Below are positions 18,711-25,216 of a DNA stretch of 25,216 bases, piece by piece. Below the pieces are notes generated by a model. It was not told the DNA's origin, made no database searches, and was given only the letters and a program-made list of their open reading frames with translations. How positions within the stretch are numbered: the stretch's first letter is position 1; every line of letters starts with the position of its first letter. The translations under genes and the position numbers were made by a program. Source of the stretch: Nemertoderma westbladi (Eukaryota; Xenacoelomorpha; Nemertodermatida; Nemertodermatidae); the NCBI GenBank assembly GCA_032718475.1, contig JAUCBJ010005739.1:1-25216 (forward strand). Reading direction: 5' to 3'.

Positions 18711-18753
18711 TCACATTGGATGAAATCTGCTTTTTCTGGTGGCCTGTACTGTA
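18052..18753. repeat. Inverted repeat pair (arms 18052-18102 and 18693-18753)
   Basis: The outer 31 bp of the left arm, TACAGTACAGGCCACCAGAA onward, is the reverse complement of 18723-18753 with one mismatch. A further 12 bp, GTGAACACATTT at 18091-18102, pairs exactly with 18693-18704 after a size difference in the spacer. The right arm overlaps the end of the minus-strand HUH-like ORF. The loop is about 590 bp with no gene. Confidence 0.85.
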
Positions 18754-19973
18754 ACTTTCTCATCAGTGTCATCTGTCCATATCAAACTATGAACATGACA
18801 TTGATTACCACGGTAACCTTGCCATTCACAGGTGTGCCATATCTCGGGCTTTGGCCCCAATACCTCTTCATGAGAATTTTCAATATAGTCAAAATGGTTT
18901 TCAATTTCACGCTGCCAAGCTCGGGTTAATGTAACCAATGCTGCATCAGTTACAGATTTTTTAAATTCGAAATGCGAAGGTTCATGGTCAAGATCTTTAA
19001 ATTTTGTAAAATCATCAACTTGTTTAAAAATTGGCTTTACACCATAATGTGTATCCATGCCTAGGGAATGTGTATAAAAATATTTCGGGATCCCACGCCT
19101 TTTAATTAAAGCAGACAACACTTGAACATTTTTCCAGCTGCTAACCTCATCAAGAGGATTTCGAGTGGCTAACACTGGTATTGGTTGAATTGATGTTGAA
19201 TCGACCAAAGGGTCCCAACCACGTTTCAAAATATAGCGTGTATCAACATATTTTAATAGTACATTTAGCATCACATCAAAATGGTCCATCTGGATGCTGA
19301 TCAACCAAAATATTTTCAGCAGCAGTCCAATGCGTTTTGCATAAGGCTGCAGTACAATTTTGAACAGGACATCTATGCGCTGATTTGCGTTTACATAAAA
19401 TATTTATTGTATTCACACTGCATTTGTATCCAGAAGCTAAAATATCTCTAGTTGCATTTGTTTCCAGAAGCTAAAATATCTCTAGTTAAAGGATATTTAT
19501 GCTCACGGCATTTTACAGTTGGCTTTCCACCCATATACTGAAAGTATTCCTCACTATAATTTTGTATACCCAAAACCTCAGTTTTTGAAAAAACAGCAAT
19601 TGTCCAATTATTAAGTATGTGCCGATTATGTACAGAATTCTCATCACTTCGCATGGGTTTAACAGTATTGGAAAACTCCCAAAATTTATTAGCGATATCT
19701 GTACCGTGACTAAACAAGACATTAACATTCCAACTTGTGCCTAGAGCTATTTCGCTTGCACGTTTTGTTATTCTTAAAAACTGTAGATGCCAATCACTTC
19801 CATCACCCATTTTCACAATGCTTGGTGGTGCATCAGATTTGATAGAAGTTGATATACCACGTTTACTGTTCCATAATATAAAAACAGCTTCATTACCTGT
19901 TGGAAATAGAGATTTCCAGTATTCCTTAACACTGTCGTGGCAAATCACTCTTCCAAATTCACCCACCTAATGC
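18711..19973 (-). pseudogene. Minus-strand ORF with Cys/His cluster and possible HUH (Helitron Rep-like) motif
   Basis: Reading from 19973 down: an AG at the start of the open frame looks like a 3' splice site. About 160 residues of unassigned sequence follow (GTSWNVNVLFSHGTDIANKF), then a Cys/His-rich block (KCREHKYPL, CKRKSAHRCPVQNC, LCKTHW) that would bind zinc. About 190 residues later comes WHTCEWQGYRGNQCHVHSLIW. The last part resembles the E-x-Q...HxH strand of Helitron-type HUH replication initiators, where two His residues hold the catalytic metal. Two lesions break the frame: a 34-bp tandem duplication (19420-19487) and a one-base shift near 19278. It stops at 18711-18713 without the tyrosine or helicase regions a Helitron needs, so it is truncated at best. 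The HUH call rests on one motif. Confidence 0.4.
19420..19487 (-). repeat. 34-bp tandem duplication breaking the minus-strand ORF
   Basis: Units 19420-19453 and 19454-19487 are identical except one base (GTATCC versus GTTTCC). Thirty-four is not a multiple of three, so the duplication shifts the frame and creates a stop just after residues DILASGNKCN. Dropping one unit lets the reading continue into the Cys-rich block. Confidence 0.95.
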
Positions 19974-20025
19974 CTGTTGTATGTAATGTATTTACCGTTA
20001 CTTTATATTACAATGGGAAATGCAC

Positions 20026-20043
20026 GGGGGGGGGGGGGGGGGG
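20026..20043 (+). repeat. Poly-G tract (G18)
   Basis: Eighteen G bases immediately before the first GCAGGTTAC repeat unit. Confidence 0.9.
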
Positions 20044-20232
20044 CAGGTTACAGAGACGAGCAACTCTAACCAAAACAATAAAAACAATCTTGTTAACAAT
20101 TGAGGGAAAGGCGCAGGTTACAAAGGAGGTATTTTCCAACCAAAATAATTGAGGGAAGGAAGCAGGTTACGGATGCACGTTTTTCTAACCAAACCAATAT
20201 ACAATACAATCCCGCTACCAATTGAGGAAACA
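20043..20232 (+). repeat. Degenerate tandem repeat with GCAGGTTAC units
   Basis: Units start at about 20043, 20113 and 20161, each with GCAGGTTAC, a variable purine part, then TCTAACCAAA or CCAACCAAA, then AATA and CAATTGAGG. Unit lengths vary (about 70 and 48 bp). A partial fourth CAATTGAGG follows at 20218. Non-coding. Confidence 0.7.
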
Positions 20233-21340
20233 TACCTCGTTACTGAGAAAACCATTTAAAATGTAGGCGACAGTGCTAAAAATCTCAAATTATACGATTA
20301 CTATAATAGCATTTATTACAGTATCAATAAACCTTATTAATAACCTTATAAACCTTAACGAACAGTTACCGAAACGAACAGCAGTAAGATATATGTAATA
20401 TCAAACCTAAATCGGGAATAAAAACAGGTTAAGATCAACAAAAGACAATTTAAAAGTTACTAAAACAGACAGAGAGATTTAAACTGACATTAATTTCTTC
20501 TGATGAGTTACTGTTAGCTAACCGGTATCACTTACCAGCATTGAATTTAAAAATATCAAATGTATGTTGATGAATCTGAAAATGATTATAGTTAGCCATG
20601 GAAACAAGTCAGTGTAATTGTTGGAAGATAAGCGATTGGGTAGCTATTGCAACAATCTAAAAAGGAAATAACAGAATAGTTCAAACTTAGGGAAATTAAT
20701 CAATTATTGTTTCATTAATCAATTACACATATCCGGTACGGAAAAATCTCTATTACAGTACGTCCAGAAGTCAAGAAAACGGGCGGGGGGGGGGGGGGGG
20801 GGGGTGGGGGGTCTGAGTTAAATGTGTGTTAATTTCACACCGCCACCTACTTGTACATGTACGCCTGATAATTTATGGATTAGTAAAAAAATCGGGTTAA
20901 AGAGTCTTGTTGAGATACAACAAAACAATAAACTAATATTGAGGTAAATCCTATTTAACTGAGATCAACATCCTCAGATTCAACGATCATATGCATACTG
21001 TAGAGCTAGAAGCAGTCCGGTGTAGCCGGTACTTGCAAGCATGTATTCTTAGTGTAAATACCCCAATAAAAATGTGAAATGTTGGCTACAATAAGAATTG
21101 TATATGCCTAATATTATGTTTGATTTATTTGTTTACACATGTTTACTTGTTTAAGCAATATTAAGAAATACTTAACAAGTAAACAAAATCATAACCCTTT
21201 ACAGTACAATTACCATACTGCATTAATCCTTCGAAAGGCCTCACATTCAGGCCATTTCAAAGTAACAAAGGGAGGCAGGCAGGCAGGAGTAATGCCCCAA
21301 TAATGGGGCAATGCAATGCCCGAGGGCCCTGTTTGCTATC
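20233..21340. other. No supported gene
   Basis: AT-rich spacer holding the G20 tract (20785-20804) and short GGCAGGCAGGCAGG sequence near 21272. It lies downstream of the minus-strand SGNH-like ORF and could include its 3' untranslated region. Confidence 0.5.
20785..20804 (+). repeat. Poly-G tract (G20)
   Basis: Twenty G bases preceded by GGGC and followed by TGGGGGG. Confidence 0.9.
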
Positions 21341-21625
21341 TTACTGCAGGCGCCACACTGCAGTAAGAAGCGCATGCCTGACGGCATGGTACAGCTTCCA
21401 CTGCCCCATATCACTCAGATGATCCAGGGCACCCCGGGTCGGCACGTGCAAACATCCTTGCAGGACGATAGCGGAGGCAGTGCATGTCCGACACAACCAC
21501 GAGTCCATCTCTGCATTCAACGCCACCCTTCTCTCTTCAAAATCCACCTGCAACGCAAGCCCATTTCGAGCCATGAAACGTGGAAACACATGCAACCACA
21601 GAACAACACCACCCAGGCTCGCGTA
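21341..21625 (-). pseudogene. SGNH-hydrolase-like ORF, C-terminal part (after LINE insertion)
   Basis: This is the second half of the ORF whose first half is at 24597-24956. On the minus strand it enters from the target-site duplication (21615-21625) and runs to a stop at 21341-21343. It has VVLWLHVFPRF, then a Cys-containing segment, then GALDHLSDMGQWKLYHAVRH, the place of the family's C-terminal D-x-x-H block. The His is present, but the aligned Asp looks like Ala, so catalysis is doubtful, as in the non-enzymatic OSK domains. Without the 2.96-kb LINE and one target-site copy, both halves join in frame with no lesion, giving about 214 residues from the ATG at 24956. Confidence 0.72.
21615..21625 (+). 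repeat. Target-site duplication, left copy
   Basis: AGGCTCGCGTA here is identical to 24586-24596. It marks the left edge of the LINE; the first one or two bases are shared with the TAG tail at the right, so the duplication is 9-11 bp. Confidence 0.9.
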
Positions 21626-22602
21626 GGGGGCGGTTGGCGACTCGCCCTCGCGTCATCAGATGATAGTGGCAATGGTGGAATTGGTCTATTGATGAATCCA
21701 ACTGCACATGCAGCATAGCATTGGACAAAATAGACCAAATCTCTAACCGCATCATCCGTTGCCACTTCTCATGTTCTGGAAGACTGGCTAAGAAGTTTCC
21801 TAAGGTGGTTCTGATTGTGTGCTACTCTCCAACTAGTGTTGCCCCTGTAGAGGAGGTGGAAAATTTCTACCACAATCTACAAGCAGCTACTGATGGAGTG
21901 GATCAGCATGCATTCTTAACATTCCTGGGAGACTTTAATGCAAGTCTGAATCAATCACCTACATCGCCCTGGGTCTATAGCAATAGTGTTAACCGAAATT
22001 CTGTCCATCTTCAGGATTTTATCTCTGGAAATGGATTGTTTTCGGCTGGAACCCAGTTCAAGAAGCGAACTGGAAAGCTATGGACTCATAGTGGACCCAG
22101 TGGTCACAAGTCCCAGATAGACCATATTCTGTTTCGTAGGAAATACAGGAGCTCTATACAAGACTGTAATGCATTTACACTTCGACCCTTCTCCAGTGAT
22201 CACCGCCTTATTGTGGCCAAGGTAAGACTTAGTCTGCGTGCTAGCAGAACAACCAAATCTGCCTTGCCGCGGCATGACTGCTCCTCTCTGTTGCAACAGC
22301 CAAGTGTGAGATCCAGCTTCACACTACAGCTGAGCAACAGGTATGAGGCTCTTGCCTCTGAGGCGGCAGATCACTGTGAGGGCTATACTGCCTTTACAGA
22401 AGCAGTTAAGTTAGCAGCTGCAGAAACAGTTCCTGTATACCCTCGAAACAGGAAAAGGGCCCCCTGGACTGACAACAAAATTCAGAAGTGCCGAAATGAC
22501 CTTCATAAGGCGCAGAAAGAGTCCCGGCTCAAACAGACTACAGCAGCCAAGAATGCAGTTAAGGCTGCATCTAGGTCCCTGAACAGGCAGTACTCTGCTA
22601 AT
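21626..22602 (+). pseudogene. LINE endonuclease (EEP family), N-terminally truncated
   Basis: The reading starts in GWRLALASSDDSGNGGIGLL, then shifts frame at the AGCAT duplication near 21717. The following frame has IVCYSPTS, FLGDFNAS (metal-site Asp/Asn), KSQIDHILF and SSDHRLIV, the SDH catalytic block of exonuclease-endonuclease-phosphatase domains. This enzyme nicks genomic DNA to start target-primed reverse transcription. The first catalytic Glu region is lost by truncation. A Lys/Arg-rich linker to the reverse transcriptase follows, interrupted at 22603. Confidence 0.8.
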
Positions 22603-22725
22603 CTACTACTACTACTACTACTAAGATCGGCATGCTGCATTGCAGCTGCATTTTTAGGAATGCTGTGCCGGCTTGTCAACAAAATTGCACCGCCACAACT
22701 CCCTATCACCCATGACATTTGCTAG
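22603..22725 (-). mobile_element. Nested antisense copy of the LINE 3' end (about 122 bp)
   Basis: (CTA)7 at 22603-22623 followed by sequence to 22725 is the reverse complement of 24471-24587, near-identical, with two extra trinucleotide units. It is a very short, 5'-truncated insertion of the same LINE family in the opposite direction. TGCTA borders both sides (22596-22600 and 22720-22724), a possible short target-site duplication. The frames on either side are offset by exactly what a 122-bp insertion would cause, so the endonuclease and reverse transcriptase were one ORF before it. Confidence 0.85.
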
Positions 22726-24542
22726 GACATCTACAGGAGCTAATAAACCAACAGGTTGATGCCATCAATGATGCTGACGACAGCAGGCAATCATCCCAGG
22801 CATGGAAATCGATCAATCTGCTTACTGGGTGGAAAAGCCAACCAACCACCAAGGTTAAGGCTGAATCACCAGCCGATCGCCTCAATGGTTGGAAAGCCCA
22901 CTTTGAAAAGCTCCTCAATAATGACAGGGTATTGCCTGATAACTTTATAGAAGTAAAAGTGTCTGAGTCTGTACTCCCAGATATTCCCATTGGCGATATC
23001 TCCTTTGCAGAAGTGAAGGCTGCTGCAAAGAGCATTAAGACCAATCGTGCCAGTGGAGTAGATGGTGTTCCCCCTGAGGTCTTTAAAATACCTGAGTGTT
23101 TAAAGCTCATCTATCCCATCATAGTAGACATGTACCGAACAACAAGAGTCCCACAAGAAATGAAAACAAATAAGTTGGTGCCAGTTTCCAAGAAGGGCAA
23201 CCTAACACTCTATGGTTCTTTTCGGGGAATCTCATTGATCTCGATTGCTGCAAAGCTATACAATAGGATTCTATTAAATCGCATCAGGGATCCCATTGAG
23301 AGACTGCTCCGTGGAAATCAGAATGGGTTCCGTAAAGGTCGTGGGATCATGGAGCCCATTTTGGCACTTAGAAGGATAATTGAAGAGTTATCAAAAAAGA
23401 AAGACAGGCATCTGGCTGTTATCTTTGTTGACTTCTTCAAGGCCTTTGATTCAGTCTCTCGCTCACGTATGTTCAGCATACTTTCATTATATGGGATTCC
23501 TGATGAAATTATTGCAGCAATCAGATCAGTATATGATGGTTCGACAACATTTGTGTCTACTGTTGACGGTGACACAGAACCATTTGAAGTGTTATGGGGC
23601 GTCCTCCAAGGAGACACACTTGCACCATTCTTGTTCATTATTGTGGTTGACTATGTCCTACGCATGTCCTTAGATCATTATAATGATGATGGGGTGATGA
23701 TAACTCCACCTACTGGCTCCAGAAGTCGAGGAAATCCTGCCAAGTACCTAACCGATCTAGACTTTGCTGATGACTTAGGAGTACTCTCAGAATCATTAGA
23801 GGGAGCCCAACGGCTCCTCAGCTCATTAGAACATGCTGCTTCTAGTGTTGGTCTTTTTATTAACTCCAGAAAGACCAAAATTCTGACAGTTAACTTTGAA
23901 AGTCCTCAGCAAGTCTCTGATCGGATGAGCATAAGCTCAAAGGATGGTATGCTTGAGCATGTGGACGACTTCTGTTACCTGGGATCATGGATCCGGAAGT
24001 CAGGTGAGGACCTTCGAATACGTAAGGGAAAGGCATGGGCAGCCTTGAATAGGCTTTCCAGGATTTGGAAGTCACCGAGAATTAATCGGAAACTTAAGGT
24101 CCGATTATTTAGAGCAGCAGTAGTTCCAGTACTCCTCTACGGGAGTCCATGCTGGGCTCTAACTGCTGAGGACACCAAATCTCTGGATGGCACATTCACA
24201 AGAATGCTACGCCGGGTTCATTGTGTCAAGTACAATGCACACATCTCCAACCAGACACTATATAACATTGGAGGTGTCTCATTGGTTCCCCCAAGCTTGA
24301 CACTAGAACAAAATCGCCTCCGCTTTGCAGGACATTGCTATCGCCGTGAGGACCAGCCAGTGCATAATCTTGTACTTTGGCAACCTCATGGAGTGAATAA
24401 GCATGGTGGACAGCCCATGACTTTCTTGAGACGCATCTTAAAGGACACTGGCCTTAAAGATGCGGATGATCTAGCAAATGTCATGGGTGATAGGGAGTTG
24501 TGGCGGTGCAATTTTGTTGACAAGCCGGCACAGCATTCTTAA
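22725..24542 (+). CDS. LINE reverse transcriptase, apparently intact domain
   Basis: After a linker (INQQVDAINDADDSRQSS) come the RT blocks in order: NRASGVDGVPPEVFK (block 1-2), FRGISLISIAAKLYNRILLNR, GNQNGFRKGRG, FVDFFKAFDSV (motif A, catalytic Asp), GVLQGDTLAPFLF (motif B) and DLDFADD (motif C; the FADD box has both Asp), then the thumb and a C-terminal RLRFAGHCYRRED segment seen in these elements. No stops break it to TAA at 24540-24542, which lies in the 3' end sequence reused in the nested copy. It lacks its own start because it was the second part of a longer ORF. It would copy the element's RNA at the cut site in the nucleus. Coding integrity suggests a young insertion. Confidence 0.88.
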   Translation, partial: GHLQELINQQVDAINDADDSRQSSQAWKSINLLTGWKSQPTTKVKAESPADRLNGWKAHFEKLLNNDRVLPDNFIEVKVSESVLPDIPIGDISFAEVKAAAKSIKTNRASGVDGVPPEVFKIPECLKLIYPIIVDMYRTTRVPQEMKTNKLVPVSKKGNLTLYGSFRGISLISIAAKLYNRILLNRIRDPIERLLRGNQNGFRKGRGIMEPILALRRIIEELSKKKDRHLAVIFVDFFKAFDSVSRSRMFSILSLYGIPDEIIAAIRSVYDGSTTFVSTVDGDTEPFEVLWGVLQGDTLAPFLFIIVVDYVLRMSLDHYNDDGVMITPPTGSRSRGNPAKYLTDLDFADDLGVLSESLEGAQRLLSSLEHAASSVGLFINSRKTKILTVNFESPQQVSDRMSISSKDGMLEHVDDFCYLGSWIRKSGEDLRIRKGKAWAALNRLSRIWKSPRINRKLKVRLFRAAVVPVLLYGSPCWALTAEDTKSLDGTFTRMLRRVHCVKYNAHISNQTLYNIGGVSLVPPSLTLEQNRLRFAGHCYRREDQPVHNLVLWQPHGVNKHGGQPMTFLRRILKDTGLKDADDLANVMGDRELWRCNFVDKPAQHS

Positions 24543-24585
24543 AAATGCAGCTGCAATGCAGCATGCCGATCCTAGTAGTAGTAGT

Positions 24586-24596
24586 AGGCTCGCGTA
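24586..24596 (+). repeat. Target-site duplication, right copy
   Basis: AGGCTCGCGTA follows the (TAG)n tail and is identical to 21615-21625. It is inside the minus-strand SGNH-like frame. Confidence 0.9.
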
Positions 24597-24956
24597 ATCC
24601 CATATCAGAGTTTTTAGTTTAGAAGCAACAAATTCCACGGTCTTGTTAGGATCGCAGAGCTCATTCCCTCCAAACATCAAAACAATGATACAGGGATTAC
24701 ACTCCCATGAGTGCATGATGTTCTGGGTGTTATGTGTTTCGAATACACGACCCGATCCGCACTGAAAACGAACATTGGCAACTGTCGGGGAGAGCCCAAA
24801 GTTGTTGTCAGCGTTTGGCTCACGCTGGATGAAATCAAAGAGATGATCCGGGTGGGATGAACCGACAATGGCAACCTCGTGGAGGTGCCCCACAGGACAA
24901 ACCTTGGTAAAATCAGGGTTTGATAGATTAAAACGCGATTTGTGGGTAGCTGCCAT
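24597..24956 (-). pseudogene. SGNH-hydrolase-like ORF, N-terminal part (before LINE insertion)
   Basis: The ATG at 24956 has A at -3 and G at +4, a good eukaryotic context; the frame is also open a few codons upstream to about 24983. It starts MAATHKSRFNLSNPDF, then VAIVGSSHPDHL, matching block I of SGNH (GDSL-like) folds with the nucleophile Ser kept, and later IIVLMFGGNELCD, matching the 'G-x-N-D' block III (Asn kept, Asp changed to Glu). Similar SGNH/OSK-like domains are common in invertebrate retroelement and orphan ORFs. The frame meets the LINE at 24596 and continues into meaningless LINE antisense. The ORF has no intron. Whether it was a host gene or part of another mobile element is open. 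Confidence 0.72.
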
Positions 24957-24983
24957 ATTGAAAATACATGAAGTGGCTGGCAC

Positions 24984-25216
24984 AAATGGATAGGAGAAAC
25001 ATTTTCATCGCTCTTCTTATACTACTTAAATTTAATTAACAGAGCAGCTGTTGGCTGTAACCAATCACAAACAACTAAATTAAAGCAGGTGATTGCGTGA
25101 TTGGGCCTAACCATCAATTATGGTAGGCCCCTACTGTATGATGTACAGCCCACGCAATCCACTGTAACACCAATAAAGGTTAATATCACTTTACTTATTG
25201 GTTGACTAATACAATA
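24984..25216. other. Upstream flank of the SGNH-like ORF
   Basis: No gene. On the minus strand, which would be the promoter side, there is GATTGG (CCAAT complement) in TGTGATTGGTTACAG near 25054-25068. No clear TATA box or splice site is seen. Confidence 0.3.

Larger units (their letters stand above)
21626..24587 (+). mobile_element. 5'-truncated LINE (non-LTR retrotransposon), RTE-like or related clade
   Basis: The element runs from just after the left target-site copy to a (TAG)5 tail at 24573-24587. It codes for an apurinic-type endonuclease followed by a reverse transcriptase, with no RNase H seen. It starts within the endonuclease domain, the usual result of incomplete target-primed reverse transcription. 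It carries two lesions: a 5-bp duplication (AGCAT) near 21713-21722, and an antisense copy of its own 3' end at 22603-22725. The style of the RT and endonuclease resembles RTE-type elements annotated as craniofacial-development-protein-2-like, but the clade is not certain. Confidence 0.85.

Noticed and set aside
24471-24596. C-terminal residues of the N-terminal SGNH frame past the junction
   Set aside because: These codons are the antisense of the LINE tail and 3' end, the same residues that appear in the plus-strand frame at 22603-22725; they are not part of the SGNH protein.

Overview
This window is repeat-rich nuclear DNA from an animal, most likely a marine invertebrate. The evidence is eukaryotic: degraded HECT and WD40 sequence, a BEL/Pao retrotransposon, a non-LTR retrotransposon with an apurinic-type endonuclease, an inverted-repeat element, many microsatellites and AT-rich spacers. 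There is no operon structure and no ribosome-binding sites. I cannot name the species. I see no prokaryotic or phage-like system; nearly every recognisable protein is mobile-element derived or broken.

Layout. 1-4300: a HECT-type ubiquitin-ligase domain (G2E3-like C-terminal part), frameshifted once and split by about 1.6 kb of repeats. 4520-5319: a minus-strand integrase-like transposase broken by an 11-bp tandem duplication. 5904-6476: a degenerate WD40 fragment with a poly-G tract. 7196-7806: a non-autonomous element with about 100-bp terminal inverted repeats. 8131-8156: a perfect 26-bp palindrome. 8747-9033: a tRNA-derived-SINE-like segment. 9236-12585: a BEL/Pao element keeping Gag, zinc knuckles and protease but lacking the reverse transcriptase and integrase. 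13107-15600: a 178-bp tandem repeat and unassigned ORFs that may be a second LTR-element remnant. 16877-17351: an acidic Glu/Ser repeat ORF. 18711-19973: a minus-strand ORF with a Cys/His-rich block and a possible HUH (Helitron Rep-like) motif, broken twice. 21341-24983: a minus-strand SGNH-like ORF interrupted by a 2.96-kb LINE.

The best-supported event is at 21341-24983. A LINE with a 10-11 bp target-site duplication sits inside the SGNH ORF, and removing it plus one duplication copy rejoins the ORF exactly in frame. The LINE itself contains an antisense copy of its own last 117 bp.

Two themes run across the window. Eight poly-G/poly-C tracts of 14-22 bp are scattered through it. Short tandem duplications (5, 11 and 34 bp) account for frame breaks in three unrelated ORFs, with further duplications of 8, 32 and 45 bp nearby. 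Genes do not appear to cooperate: this is a layered record of insertions. All functional calls are from reading motifs by eye, without database searches.
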